Counted from the first letter of the stretch, positions 7,430-17,962 are shown. The stretch: DNA of 64,000 nucleotides from Bacteroidota bacterium (GCA_947507965.1 CANNQU010000007.1:1-64000), one strand, 5' to 3'. Notes: generated by a model not told the origin, from the letters alone. A program made the numbers and translations.

Positions 7430-8812
7430 TTAAAACGCAAGCAGATTCACCCCTATTGCCACGGGATGCACTTCTGGCCCTTGATTGGCACGAAACAATC
7501 CATTCATGCTATACGAAGCCCATATATTGGCCCACTTATATTTCAACCGTAGCATCAAATCATAACGCACCTGATCGGTATTATATAATGCAAAAGTTTT
7601 ATCGTGTTGCTTACCATCTTTATTATCAGCACTCGTTTTCACCATGGCGCCCATACGCAAACCAACAACAACTCCAGCAGCGATATGGAGCGCTTTACTC
7701 TCTTTTTGACTGGTATTAAAGCCAAGTAGCAGTGGAACATTAAAATATGATATTCGCAATTTATTGACACTAAAAGTTCCTTGCGTGTCTTTAATAGCCG
7801 CGATGGATGGTTGGTAAGGTTGCAATACATAGGGGGTGGTGAACTTATAATTATTCCAGCTGAAGCCAGCTCCTATCATACCCATTACATAGTGTTTATA
7901 AATTCGAAGATCCTTTTCAAATAAGTTCAATCCAACTTGAATAGAGCTTGCATTGTTCATCTCCAAATAATCGTACCCTACAGGTGCTTTCAGTGTATTC
8001 GCCGCATTAAGTAAACCATTGAACCCTAAATTTAACCCGGTCCAATTAAATCCGGCATCGCCGTAATGGCTGTAAAATTTAGCTCGTGCCTTAACACTAT
8101 CCGCTTGACCCTCTTTGGCGATGTTGTTTGTTTCTGTTTTAACGCTGTCGATATATTCTAATTTATCGTATATTTTGCCTGAGCCCGAACGAGTGCAAAC
8201 ATAAACCTCAGGGATGCTTCTTAAATATATTTTAGAGGCGCCTTTAACCTCTACCTTCAGGTTACTGGTAACCGAATCGAGGGAACATAACGAAGCACCA
8301 TCGGCAACGAGCTTGCATTGTTTGAAGATGCATTGCTTGGCAATCAACTTAGAAGCCCCATTGACTTCTATACTGGCATCATCACATAATCCACGGAGTT
8401 CGACTTGAGATGCCCCATCAACTTTTAACAGCAAATGAGACACTTCAAGAAGGAATAGCGACTTGGATGCACCATTTAACTGCAATTTAAGACCATCACT
8501 TTTAATGGTATTCAAGCATTTCACGCGAGTTGCACCATCAATCGTTAAGCCTTTCAAATCTTTTACGGTAACATTTACAACCGCAGCCTTGGAATTACCT
8601 CCTACAATATGGAGTGTATTATTATAGATTTCAAACCCCACCTTGGTGTTCTCCGTCTTGCCATCGTTATCCGAAAAATAGCTGCACGAATCGCCCTGAA
8701 TTAAATTAAGGGTTACATTGGTATTACACGCTATTCTCGAGAAATTGGTTTGCGACATGGCGATATTCAGTGCAAACATTAAAACAATAGAAAAGTGAAG
8801 TGCAAGTTTCAT
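7430..8812 (-). CDS. GIN-domain (DUF2807) protein with outer-membrane beta-barrel C-terminus
   Basis: The protein has 460 aa with a signal peptide (to about MSQ, residue 20). The N-terminal half is a DUF2807/GIN-type beta-solenoid: about six turns each carry a G-A-S/T motif (DGATRV, NGASKS, DGASQV, NGASKL, DGASLC, KGASKI). The C-terminal half, from ~250, shows alternating aromatic/hydrophobic strands such as LNLGFNGLLNA, YWKV-like strands and the closing VAIGVNLLAF. This is the pattern of a PorT-like outer-membrane barrel ending in Phe. It would place a surface or periplasmic beta-helix on an outer-membrane anchor. Function is unknown. Confidence 0.78.
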   Translation of the reverse strand: MKLALHFSIVLMFALNIAMSQTNFSRIACNTNVTLNLIQGDSCSYFSDNDGKTENTKVGFEIYNNTLHIVGGNSKAAVVNVTVKDLKGLTIDGATRVKCLNTIKSDGLKLQLNGASKSLFLLEVSHLLLKVDGASQVELRGLCDDASIEVNGASKLIAKQCIFKQCKLVADGASLCSLDSVTSNLKVEVKGASKIYLRSIPEVYVCTRSGSGKIYDKLEYIDSVKTETNNIAKEGQADSVKARAKFYSHYGDAGFNWTGLNLGFNGLLNAANTLKAPVGYDYLEMNNASSIQVGLNLFEKDLRIYKHYVMGMIGAGFSWNNYKFTTPYVLQPYQPSIAAIKDTQGTFSVNKLRISYFNVPLLLGFNTSQKESKALHIAAGVVVGLRMGAMVKTSADNKDGKQHDKTFALYNTDQVRYDLMLRLKYKWANIWASYSMNGLFRANQGPEVHPVAIGVNLLAF

Positions 8813-8927
8813 GATGAAAGATGAATTTGGATTATCGTATTTAGGTTTGTACGCAGAGGGTAAGTAAGAAGTTACAATAGTATGAAATGGGAAGTACAGG
8901 AAAGGGGAAATTTAATATGATAAAGTA

Positions 8928-8958
8928 TTGTATGCCAAAATACTATAGATTACCTTTG
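8928..8958 (+). promoter_or_regulatory. putative promoter of the universal stress protein gene
   Basis: TTG (8928-8930), a 20-nt spacer and TACCTTTG (8951-8958) match the Bacteroidota -33/-7 consensus in both sequence and spacing. The leader to the ATG at 8981 would be about 15-20 nt. Confidence 0.6.
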
Positions 8959-8980
8959 CATTACAAATTAACCGTACAAA

Positions 8981-9856
8981 ATGAATACCACAAAAAAGAA
9001 TATCATGTTGGTGCCTACCGATTTTTCGGAAGTAGCTGATTTAGCTTTGGAACATGCCATAATGATTGCAAAAACATTTGATAACGATATCGCCTTAATG
9101 GCCATCTACGACACTGGAAATTTAATCACTTCCATCTTCTCGAAGAACGCAACAGAAGAAATGGTAGAGAAGAGCTTACAAACAAAACTTGATGTAATAA
9201 AGGCAGATGTGATGCTTAAACATCAAATTGAAGTGAAGACGGTGGTACGATCGACAAGTAAAATTTACAAGGCCATTATTGAAACTGCGGAAGAACTGGG
9301 ATGTGACAGCATCATCATGGGAACCCATGGAGCGAGTGGGTTAAAGAAAATTATGGGAAGTAATGCTCAACGCGTAATAAGCCAGTCCGATGTGCCGGTG
9401 ATTGTTATTAAAGACAAACACTTTGGAGATGGCTATAAACATATTGTTTTCCCGATTGATTTAAGCTTTGAAACTCGACAAAAAGTACGGATGGCCATCC
9501 ATTTCGCGAAAAAATTCAACTCTACCATTCATATTTTATCTTTCCGTGAAGACGATGAATTTTTGGGTCATAAAATCAATGCCAATATCAATAATGTGGA
9601 GAAGCAGTTTGATGATGCCGGCGTAAATTACACGTCCTTTTTCTTGAGTGACAAATGGGGAATGGCGAAAGAAACCATCAACTATGCCGAGAATATTAAA
9701 GCCGATTTAATTATGATTATGACGCAGCAAGACGAAAGCTTGACGGAAATTATTATCGGAAGCTATGCCCAGCAAATTGTGAATAATGCGACCATGCCTG
9801 TAATGACGGTGACACCTACGACCAAAGGTTTTAATGAAGTAGTGCGAGCGATTTAA
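8981..9856 (+). CDS. tandem universal stress protein (UspA family)
   Basis: The protein has 291 aa and two UspA-type domains. The first (residues 1-145) begins with IMLVPTDFSE and ends with the nucleotide-binding loop GTHGASGLKKIMGSNA (114-129). That loop has 8 rather than the usual 9 residues between the second Gly and the GS pair. The second domain (~152-285) keeps the FPIDLS start and the IIGSYAQQIV helix, but its G-x2-G is replaced by QQDES, so it may not bind ATP. Such proteins are cytoplasmic and often induced under stress. The downstream glycosyltransferase starts 22 nt after the stop and is probably cotranscribed. Confidence 0.9.
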   Translation: MNTTKKNIMLVPTDFSEVADLALEHAIMIAKTFDNDIALMAIYDTGNLITSIFSKNATEEMVEKSLQTKLDVIKADVMLKHQIEVKTVVRSTSKIYKAIIETAEELGCDSIIMGTHGASGLKKIMGSNAQRVISQSDVPVIVIKDKHFGDGYKHIVFPIDLSFETRQKVRMAIHFAKKFNSTIHILSFREDDEFLGHKINANINNVEKQFDDAGVNYTSFFLSDKWGMAKETINYAENIKADLIMIMTQQDESLTEIIIGSYAQQIVNNATMPVMTVTPTTKGFNEVVRAI

Positions 9857-9878
9857 CAACGCGTCATTTTCATTACCC

Positions 9879-11051
9879 ATGCAAAAAATAAAAAACTGGG
9901 CTCTAAACTACCATTTCATTTTTTATATTTTTGTATTGCTTGCAGTTGGGGTAAGCTTACAACGGTATTTACCGGCTCCTACCTTTGAAGGACGATTTAC
10001 ATTTTACAATAATTTCATTCTTTTCAAATCGTCGATCCTTCATTTGCTCGATGGAAAAGATATGTATGTTGCCTATGAAAACGAAGGCGCCTGGGATTTA
10101 TATAAATACAGCCCCACCTTTGCTGTTTTTATGCTTCCTTATGCCTATTTACCGGCCTTGCCAGGACTAATCTTGTGGAATCTAACCAATATATTATTAC
10201 TTTATTTCGCCATAAAATGGTTGCCTTACATTGATGATAAGAGTAAAAAAATAATGCTGTGGTTTATCGTACCCGAGCTTCTTTTGAGTGCGCAAAGCTC
10301 CCAAAGCAATGGCATCATTGCTGCCTTATTTTTACTTGCCTATAGTGCCTTTGAAAAAAATAAAATAGTCAGCGCCGTTCTCTGCATAGGCATTGCCACT
10401 TGCATTAAACCCTACGCCGCTATTCTTGGATTTATGTTTCTCTTTTATCCCGGCAAACTTCGATTTGTACTTTCTTCCATTACCATTGCCTTGATACTCC
10501 TTGCGTTGCCTTTGGCAATTACTTCTTTTGCCAATGTGCAGAGCCAATATAAGAGCTGGTTTAATATGATGTCGATGGATTTCTCCAATTCCACCGGACT
10601 ATCGGTGATGGCACTCGTTAATGACATTACGGGGAGCTCCATCAACAAGAACATAATTATGGCCTTGGGAACCCTGATTACCTTTTCTACTGTATTCTTT
10701 TATAGAATTCATAATGCGCCATATTTTAGAGTTTCTTTTGTTGCATTGCTCCTTCTATGGGTAGTTATTTTTAACCATAAATCCGAATCTCCCACCTTTA
10801 TTATTCCCATCGTTGGGGTAGCGCTATGGTACTTTAGCCGGGAATATAATCCATTGAATTTGACATTATTGCTATTGGTCTTGGTATTCTCACAACTATC
10901 ATCCTCCGATATTTTCCCGGCCTATATACGCCATGAGATCTTCGAGAAAATTCATATTAAGGTAATTCCATGTTTCCTGGTTTGGGGTGCTCTCATTATT
11001 AGCATGTATCGTAAAGAGACCGGTCCTATACGACCTGAAAGGAAAATATAA
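9879..11051 (+). CDS. GT87-type (DUF2029) membrane glycosyltransferase
   Basis: This polytopic inner-membrane protein of 390 aa has about ten predicted spans. After the first span, an extracytoplasmic loop has the family-like acidic/aromatic motif LLDGKDMYVAY...GAWDLYKYSPTF (residues ~53-78). That is how DUF2029/GT87 enzymes, which use polyprenyl-phosphate mannose-type donors, look. The middle shows SAQSSQSNGIIAALF and CIKPYAAILG, both typical of this family. Substrate is unknown. Given its position 22 nt after the stress-protein gene, it is likely its operon partner. Confidence 0.8.
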   Translation: MQKIKNWALNYHFIFYIFVLLAVGVSLQRYLPAPTFEGRFTFYNNFILFKSSILHLLDGKDMYVAYENEGAWDLYKYSPTFAVFMLPYAYLPALPGLILWNLTNILLLYFAIKWLPYIDDKSKKIMLWFIVPELLLSAQSSQSNGIIAALFLLAYSAFEKNKIVSAVLCIGIATCIKPYAAILGFMFLFYPGKLRFVLSSITIALILLALPLAITSFANVQSQYKSWFNMMSMDFSNSTGLSVMALVNDITGSSINKNIIMALGTLITFSTVFFYRIHNAPYFRVSFVALLLLWVVIFNHKSESPTFIIPIVGVALWYFSREYNPLNLTLLLLVLVFSQLSSSDIFPAYIRHEIFEKIHIKVIPCFLVWGALIISMYRKETGPIRPERKI

Positions 11052-11162
11052 TTCCCTTTGTTTTCATCATTAACGCGAACAAAATTCCAAAGGAGAAAGC
11101 GACGTCGTCAATCACTTAAAATTCATTTCAACCAAAGCTTCCTGCGTGACGACTAAGTTTCT

Positions 11163-11170
11163 TACATTTG
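11163..11170 (+). promoter_or_regulatory. putative -7 box (TACATTTG), 4 nt before the giant surface gene
   Basis: TACATTTG matches TAnnTTTG and is separated from the ATG at 11175 by only 4 nt, so the transcript would begin at or next to the start codon. No -33 TTG is seen at 19-22 nt. Confidence 0.45.
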
Positions 11171-11174
11171 AAGT

Positions 11175-14100
11175 ATGAAAAAAGTTTTGCTCACCTTGTT
11201 TTTCTCTGTTTCTCTTTTCTCAACTGTTTTTTGTCAACTACAAATCAACGAATATAGTTGCAGTAATTTAACCACCACACTCGATAACTACAGCGAATAC
11301 AATGATTGGATTGAGCTATCGAACCAAGGTGCAACAAGCATCAGCCTTAGTGGCTATTATTTAAGCGACAACGTAGAAGACCCACTTAAATGGAAGATAC
11401 CTGCCGGGGTAACCATTGCTGGTAATGGGTTCAAGATCATCTGGGCCGATGGCAGAAATGAATATCTAAACGCCAATTTACATGCTTCCTTTAAATTAAC
11501 GCAGTCTAAAAAAAATCCGGATTGGATCATCCTATCCGATTTCAATGGAATACTCATAGAAAAAGTTCATATTCAACGACATCAAAAAGAACACTCCATA
11601 GGCAAAATAAATACGTTATGGTATATCTTTCCAACACCTACCCCTAACAATATAAATATCGGTATCTACTTTGCAAGGTACGCTGCATCGCCAGTTTTCT
11701 CAAAAGCTCCGGGCTTTTATCCGAACTCTTTTCGAGTTTACCTTACCAACCCCGAACCTACATCTAAAATATATTACACCATCAATGGAAATGATCCAAC
11801 CATCGGCGGCATTCAATATACCGGAGCCGGAATTCTCGTGGATAGCACTAAAGTGATTAAGGCGATAACCTATAGTTACAATTCTGCCATCTTCAAAAGC
11901 TTCTTGACCTTTGGAACATTCTTCATTAATGTAACGCATACAATGCCGGTGATCTCAATTGCTGGAACAGATTTAAACACCCTGGCCAACGGAACCAAAA
12001 CGCTTCGGCCGGATGGATCTTTTGAATTCTTTGATAAAAACAAAACGTTAAAAGAAACGGCTTATGGTTCATTCAACTCTCATGGGCAAGACTCCTGGGC
12101 CAACGACCAACGAAGTTTAGATTACAAATGCCGCGATGAGATGGGATATAACGATGCCATTCATGAGAAACTGTTTTCACTTAAGGTACGCAACGATTTT
12201 CAAGGAATAATCTTACGTGCTGCCGGTGATGATAATTACCCAGCATCACATCACGCCTCCAATGCAGGCAGTGCGCATATACGTGATGCTTACGTTCAAA
12301 ATATGGCCATTCAAGGTAACCTCGATTTGGATGCAAGAACAGGAGAAAAGGCCATCCTGTATTTAAATGGTATGTATTGGGGCGTTTACGATATGAGAGA
12401 ACGAGCAGATGAACAAGATTATACAAAATACTATTATAACCAAGATAAATTCGACTTGCAGTATATAGAAACATGGGGTAGTACCTGGGCACAATATGGT
12501 GGAGCGCAGGCCATAACCGATTGGGCAACCATTAGAACATTTGCCATGACCAGCGACCTTACCATTCCTGCAAATTACCAATACGTTACCGATCGAATTG
12601 ATGTGAAAAGTTTAGTCGATTATGCGATCGTAAATTCCGTGTCGGTATGCAGCGATTGGTTAAATTATAATACCGGTTGGTGGAGAGGTTTGGACCCCAG
12701 AGGCGGACATAAAAAATGGGGCTATACCCTATGGGATAACGACGCCGTTTTCGGATTCTACATCAATTATACCGGTGTGCCAAGCACCGCCTACAGCGCA
12801 CTACCCTGTAATATTGAAAGTGCCAGCATAAATGATCCGGAAGGTCATATCGATTTGATTATAAAACTTCGGCAAAATCCAATATTTAATCAATTCTATA
12901 TTTCAAGATATATCGACTTGCTCAATACCACCTTTAGTTGCACCAATATGCTCTACAATTTAGATAGCATTGTAAATTTACTTAACCCTGAAATGACAAA
13001 ACATGCCGATCGTTGGTTTGGCACCTATACCGAATGGAACACCAATGTGAACACCCTTCGGAGTTATGTTTCTAACCGATGTGGGCTATTAAGCAGTGGA
13101 CTCAATACCTGTTACAATTTAAGTGGACCATACAATACAACCTTCAAAACCATTCCATCCGGCAGTGGAAGCATCGATATTAACTCGCTTACCTTTACTA
13201 CACTACCCTATACCGGCAGGTATCATGGTAAAATAGATGTATTACTTAAAGCCGTTCCAACCAAAAATTACATTTTCGATTATTGGACGGCCGGTATCGA
13301 CACCTTTAAAACGGCCACCTCACTGGCCAATACTATTTTAAGAGTTGCTGGAATAGATACCATCGTGGCACATTTTAGCCCACGTACCGATTATCCAAAA
13401 TTAAATTTGACGGAACTCCATTATAACCCAGAGCCTACCTTAAACAGCGGCACATGGTTTGAACTTACCAATTATGGAAATACAGCAATTGATATCAGTG
13501 GCTGGAAAATAGTGCAAGGGCCATGGAGAACATATCAATTTCCACAGGGAAGCATTATTAATGCGGGCTCACACTGGGTAATTTCGAGCGATAGCACACG
13601 ATTTAATACCATTTACAAGAATACAACCTATATTAAAAAATATATCCCCTTCGACTTATCAACCATCAATGAAGCATTAAAATTAGTAGATACCTCAGGC
13701 ACAGAATTTTTGAATGTCGCCTATGATAATAAGCAACCTTGGCCAATAGCTGCCGATGGTGCAGGAAGAACCATGGAATTGAAAAACGATTCATTAGATT
13801 GCAGCAACGTAAATAATTGGCGCAACGGATGTGTCGGTGGCTCGCCGGGAGCCTCATTTCAAAACTGTTTAGAGAAGTTTATCGTGAGTGAAATAAACTA
13901 TAACTCCGGACAGGAAATTGATGCCGGAACATGGTTTGAAATTTTAAATACCACCAGCCAGAATATAAACCTGGCTGGAATGATTATACGCAACAAAACA
14001 TTTGAAAATAAATTCACGGTGCCTGCCGGCGTAACCCTCAATGCCAATGGAAGAATGGTATTTTGTAATGACATTCAAAAATTTTCTAATTTTTTCCCGA

Positions 14101-17100
14101 TACAAAATGTTATTCCACTTCTTAATTTCAGCCTCGATAACCAAAGTGATGTAATTCGCTTCTACTCTCCTGCCGATACGCTTCTATTTTCGGTGGTATA
14201 TAAAGATACGCTGGCATTTTCGAATCAAGCAAACGGAAGTGGTTATACCCTCGATTATAATGCCACCAATAATGACTACTCGAATGGAATCAACTGGAGT
14301 ATTGCTTGCCTCGGTGGTTCACCCAATGGAGTAAAAGGAAATTGTGTTACCCAAATTATTTTTACTGAAATAAATTATAAGTCAGCTCCGTTTAATGATG
14401 CGGGCGACTGGATTGAGATTAAAAATAAAAGCAGTAACACCTACCATTTAAAAGGATGGCAATTTACCGATAGCACCTCTGGAGGTTTCATCATCAATAC
14501 CGACTACTTGCTTACCCCAAATTCAATTTTGGTGGTGACCAGCGACAGCGTAAAATTTAAAAAAATGTACCCCAACGTCACCAATATTATGGGTAATTTA
14601 AACTTCAACTTAAGTAGTACCGGCGAACGAATTATTATCTATGACTCCTTGCGAAATTTTGTTTCATTTGTTAATTATAACGATTCGATACCGTGGCCGA
14701 AATTTATTGACAACAGAGGTTACACCATGGAATTACGTTACGATACCAGTAATTTTCATCTTGGTAATAAATGGTTTCGCGGATGCCTTGGTGGTAGCCC
14801 AGGCGGCAATTACAGTAGTTGTAGCGACAGCATTATCGTAAGTGAGTTTAACTTTAACTCGCCAGCAAAAGCGGATGCCGGCGACTGGATTGAGCTATGG
14901 AACAAAGGAAATACTTCCGTTACCATTTCCAATTGGCTATTTCAGGATAACGATTTAAAAGATACTTTCTTGATTCCCAATAACCGTAGTTTAAATCCGA
15001 ATGAAAGAATAATTCTGGTTAATGACAGCAACAAATTTAAAAACATATTCCCATTGGTCAAAAACTATATTGGCAATTTTTCGTTTGGATTGTCGAGCAT
15101 CAGTGATCAACTAGTGATACGAGATACCAACTCAAAACTAAAATTCGGATTAGCCTATACCATCGATAGTACTTGGAATGCATTAGCCAACGGACAAGGT
15201 TACACACTAGAACTTGAAAAAGATTCGTTCGACCGAAGTGTAGGGCAATATTGGAAAATTAAATGCCCTGCCGGCTCTCCTGGAAGTTCATCGGGCGATT
15301 GTAAGGAGAGCATCACCATTACCGAAATAAACTACCATAGCGATTCCATCGCTAACCCAGCCGACTGGTTTGAAGTATATAATAAAGGAACCATTCCAAT
15401 CAATTTATCTTTTCATTATCTGTCCAATAAAGATAGTGCTATTCATTCTCAACTTCCCTCCATCAAGTCACTTTTGTTTTCCAACGAATATTTAGTCCTG
15501 AGCTCCGATACACTTGCATTAAATAAATTTCATACAACCCTAAAAAATAAAATGCAAGTGAGTTATGCATTGAAAGATACCGGAGATCAGATCAATATAC
15601 ATGGTCCTAATAAAAACCTTTTAAGCTCAACCTCCTACAGCACCTCCATGCCATGGCCTGTAATGCCTAATGGCAAAGGTTTTACACTCGAAAATACAAA
15701 TTATGCAGATAGTGCTAATTCGTCAACCCATTGGGAAACCGGATGTTTAGGCGGTTCACCTGGCACGGGCAAGCTACTTTGCAAACGTATCTTGGCGGTC
15801 TCTGAAATTAATTACAACGCAAAATCAACTGAAGACGACGGGCAATGGATTGAGCTAAAAAACACGTCCATGACAGATACCCTTTCACTGCAAGGTTACA
15901 CCGTATTCATCAAATCGTCGAACACCAAAATAATCATTAATACGCCCCTCCGATTAGCCCCAAATAGCTACCTTTTGATTGCCAATGACAGCCTAAAATT
16001 TACTCGATTCCATGCCCTTAATTCAATGAAAATCATTTTCGATGCGACCTTACAAATCGATACGGCAGCCGACGAGTTGAGTTTATATACCCCAACCGAC
16101 TGGAAAATCTATATTGCCCGTTATTCATCGTCGCAACCTTCTTATCGGTCGGCCAACGGGAATGCTTTTACATTGGAATACATCGATACCGGAAAAACAT
16201 TTTATGATGTCAATAACTGGTTTATCGGATGCCGGCATGGATCGCCAGGGGCGGGATATAGCCCATGTGTTTCACCGATCCTGCTTTCGGAGATAAACTA
16301 TAAAAGCCATCCGAAGTTTGACCAGGGGAAATGGATTGAAATTAAAAACATATCAGGCTACCCCATCGATATGAGTGGTTGGATAATTCAAAACAGCAAC
16401 TCTTCTCAAAAGCTGAAACTCAATTTAATTCTTCAACCCAACAACTATTTAGTGGTTGCCAATAAATTGCAAACGCTAAAATCCAATTATAATTTAAACA
16501 CCATACCAACCGACTCGCTTGTGTTGAATTTAGCACCTGTTGACTATCTAAAAATAGTAACCAATGACAGTAATTTTATCATGCAAACGAATTACAGTAA
16601 CACGGTTAACTGGCCTCCGGCCGATGGCACCGCCTATACCTTAGAATATGAGGATACCGCAGCAATCAAATACAGCATAGGATGCCCTGGTGGCTCCCCT
16701 GGCTCGGAGAGAAAACCGTGCTTCGCTGCAGTTGATATCACTGAAATAAATTATGACTCCCATCAAAAAAACAAAAGTAATGATTGGATTGAAATAGAGA
16801 ATAAAAACAACATTCCATTTACTGTAGACGGATGGAATTTAAGGATTAACGACAGCGATGCCATTCAATCGAGCGATAAATTTAAACTCTGTTTCAAGGG
16901 TGATAAACAAGTGATTTTTAAATCAATGACTGATTTCATAACAACACATCCCATTTCCAATGGTATCGAAAACAGTAAACTAAATTTACCCGATACCGGT
17001 GCAACCATTAAAATATACGACAAGAATTTCTTTTTGTTCGATTCGGTGAAATACAGCAAGAGCTCACCGTGGATATTCGATGCCACTAATACGGGAAGAA

Positions 17101-17924
17101 CATTGGAGCTTATTAATATGGCCGATAACTCGAATCCTGCCAATTGGATTGCCGGTTGTATCGGTGGAACTCCGGGTTTGAGTTACAACTCCCCTTGTAC
17201 CTACCCAATTGCTATTTCTGAAATAAATTACCACGCACTGCCTACCCATAATACCGGCGACTGGTTTGAGCTTTATAATGAAACAAGCAACCCCATTGAC
17301 CTCACCGGATATCAAGTAAAGACAATGAATTCAACAGCAATGATTTCGACTACCATTAGCATTCCTTCAAAATCATATTTGGTGCTATCGCAAAATAAAA
17401 ATCAGTTGAACAATATCTTCCCCGGAGTATCCAATGTTTATGAACTGCCCTCGATGAACCTAGCCGATGGCGATAAAATAGAGCTCTATAACGCGGTCGG
17501 CAATATTATTTATTATGTTTCATTTGACACCACTGCACCTTGGCCTTTGAATACCAATAAAGGATACACGATGGAATACGCCGACACCGCAAAAAATCCA
17601 TGGGATGCAAGCCGTTGGTTCAGAGGTTGCTTTGCCGGCACTCCTGGAAGAAACTATCGTTTACCATGCGATATTAACGGTATCACCTCCAGCTCCTTCC
17701 TTAACACCATTCAGGTGTATCCAAATCCGAATACGGGCTCCTTTTATATCAACACTCCTTTTGCCGCTAAGGTTATGGTTTACGATTTGAATGGTAGAGA
17801 GGTAATGAACACCAATATAACACCAGGAACGAATCGAATTGAAATTGGTGGTTGCAAAGGAATGTATATACTTTCTGTGCTTCATGGCATAGACACCGTT
17901 AGAATGAAAATGGTGATAGAATAA
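11175..17924 (+). CDS. giant surface protein: lamin-tail repeats, CotH domain, T9SS type A sorting domain
   Basis: The protein has 2249 aa. A signal peptide is followed by: a lamin-tail domain (LTD, ~20-160); a Fn3-associated/chitobiase C-like strand domain (~175-240, with IYYTINGNDPT); a CotH domain (~255-620) with LRAAGDDNYPASH, YWGVYDMRERADEQ and WGYTLWDNDAVF; a linker; then nine tandem LTDs from ~742 to ~2165. Each tandem LTD starts with a variant of SEINYNS...GDWIELKN and most end with C-x-GGSPG-x-C. The repeat starts are spaced 453-485 bp. A T9SS sorting domain (YPNPNTGSFYIN, then DLNGREV and GMYILSV) ends the protein. CotH domains are atypical kinases in spore coats and occur in bacterial surface proteins. 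LTD is an Ig-like fold. It is presumably exported by T9SS and cell-attached; function is unknown. Confidence 0.9.
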   Translation: MKKVLLTLFFSVSLFSTVFCQLQINEYSCSNLTTTLDNYSEYNDWIELSNQGATSISLSGYYLSDNVEDPLKWKIPAGVTIAGNGFKIIWADGRNEYLNANLHASFKLTQSKKNPDWIILSDFNGILIEKVHIQRHQKEHSIGKINTLWYIFPTPTPNNINIGIYFARYAASPVFSKAPGFYPNSFRVYLTNPEPTSKIYYTINGNDPTIGGIQYTGAGILVDSTKVIKAITYSYNSAIFKSFLTFGTFFINVTHTMPVISIAGTDLNTLANGTKTLRPDGSFEFFDKNKTLKETAYGSFNSHGQDSWANDQRSLDYKCRDEMGYNDAIHEKLFSLKVRNDFQGIILRAAGDDNYPASHHASNAGSAHIRDAYVQNMAIQGNLDLDARTGEKAILYLNGMYWGVYDMRERADEQDYTKYYYNQDKFDLQYIETWGSTWAQYGGAQAITDWATIRTFAMTSDLTIPANYQYVTDRIDVKSLVDYAIVNSVSVCSDWLNYNTGWWRGLDPRGGHKKWGYTLWDNDAVFGFYINYTGVPSTAYSALPCNIESASINDPEGHIDLIIKLRQNPIFNQFYISRYIDLLNTTFSCTNMLYNLDSIVNLLNPEMTKHADRWFGTYTEWNTNVNTLRSYVSNRCGLLSSGLNTCYNLSGPYNTTFKTIPSGSGSIDINSLTFTTLPYTGRYHGKIDVLLKAVPTKNYIFDYWTAGIDTFKTATSLANTILRVAGIDTIVAHFSPRTDYPKLNLTELHYNPEPTLNSGTWFELTNYGNTAIDISGWKIVQGPWRTYQFPQGSIINAGSHWVISSDSTRFNTIYKNTTYIKKYIPFDLSTINEALKLVDTSGTEFLNVAYDNKQPWPIAADGAGRTMELKNDSLDCSNVNNWRNGCVGGSPGASFQNCLEKFIVSEINYNSGQEIDAGTWFEILNTTSQNINLAGMIIRNKTFENKFTVPAGVTLNANGRMVFCNDIQKFSNFFPIQNVIPLLNFSLDNQSDVIRFYSPADTLLFSVVYKDTLAFSNQANGSGYTLDYNATNNDYSNGINWSIACLGGSPNGVKGNCVTQIIFTEINYKSAPFNDAGDWIEIKNKSSNTYHLKGWQFTDSTSGGFIINTDYLLTPNSILVVTSDSVKFKKMYPNVTNIMGNLNFNLSSTGERIIIYDSLRNFVSFVNYNDSIPWPKFIDNRGYTMELRYDTSNFHLGNKWFRGCLGGSPGGNYSSCSDSIIVSEFNFNSPAKADAGDWIELWNKGNTSVTISNWLFQDNDLKDTFLIPNNRSLNPNERIILVNDSNKFKNIFPLVKNYIGNFSFGLSSISDQLVIRDTNSKLKFGLAYTIDSTWNALANGQGYTLELEKDSFDRSVGQYWKIKCPAGSPGSSSGDCKESITITEINYHSDSIANPADWFEVYNKGTIPINLSFHYLSNKDSAIHSQLPSIKSLLFSNEYLVLSSDTLALNKFHTTLKNKMQVSYALKDTGDQINIHGPNKNLLSSTSYSTSMPWPVMPNGKGFTLENTNYADSANSSTHWETGCLGGSPGTGKLLCKRILAVSEINYNAKSTEDDGQWIELKNTSMTDTLSLQGYTVFIKSSNTKIIINTPLRLAPNSYLLIANDSLKFTRFHALNSMKIIFDATLQIDTAADELSLYTPTDWKIYIARYSSSQPSYRSANGNAFTLEYIDTGKTFYDVNNWFIGCRHGSPGAGYSPCVSPILLSEINYKSHPKFDQGKWIEIKNISGYPIDMSGWIIQNSNSSQKLKLNLILQPNNYLVVANKLQTLKSNYNLNTIPTDSLVLNLAPVDYLKIVTNDSNFIMQTNYSNTVNWPPADGTAYTLEYEDTAAIKYSIGCPGGSPGSERKPCFAAVDITEINYDSHQKNKSNDWIEIENKNNIPFTVDGWNLRINDSDAIQSSDKFKLCFKGDKQVIFKSMTDFITTHPISNGIENSKLNLPDTGATIKIYDKNFFLFDSVKYSKSSPWIFDATNTGRTLELINMADNSNPANWIAGCIGGTPGLSYNSPCTYPIAISEINYHALPTHNTGDWFELYNETSNPIDLTGYQVKTMNSTAMISTTISIPSKSYLVLSQNKNQLNNIFPGVSNVYELPSMNLADGDKIELYNAVGNIIYYVSFDTTAPWPLNTNKGYTMEYADTAKNPWDASRWFRGCFAGTPGRNYRLPCDINGITSSSFLNTIQVYPNPNTGSFYINTPFAAKVMVYDLNGREVMNTNITPGTNRIEIGGCKGMYILSVLHGIDTVRMKMVIE
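13400..17670 (+). repeat. nine tandem lamin-tail domain repeats of ~159 codons
   Basis: Repeat starts are near 13400, 13880, 14358, 14832, 15312, 15796, 16281, 16734 and 17212, a period of 453-485 bp. The units share the E-I-N-Y / D-W-I-E-L opening and a Cys-flanked Gly-Gly-Ser-Pro-Gly hinge. DNA identity between units is low, which indicates old duplications rather than recent expansion. Confidence 0.85.
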
Positions 17925-17962
17925 TCGATGGACTCAAAAAAAAGCAAATAAATACGACAAGG

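Noticed and set aside
12181-12528. 115-codon minus-strand frame inside the CotH domain
   Set aside because: It is antisense to a well-supported domain; His/Tyr-rich composition is an artefact of the opposite frame.
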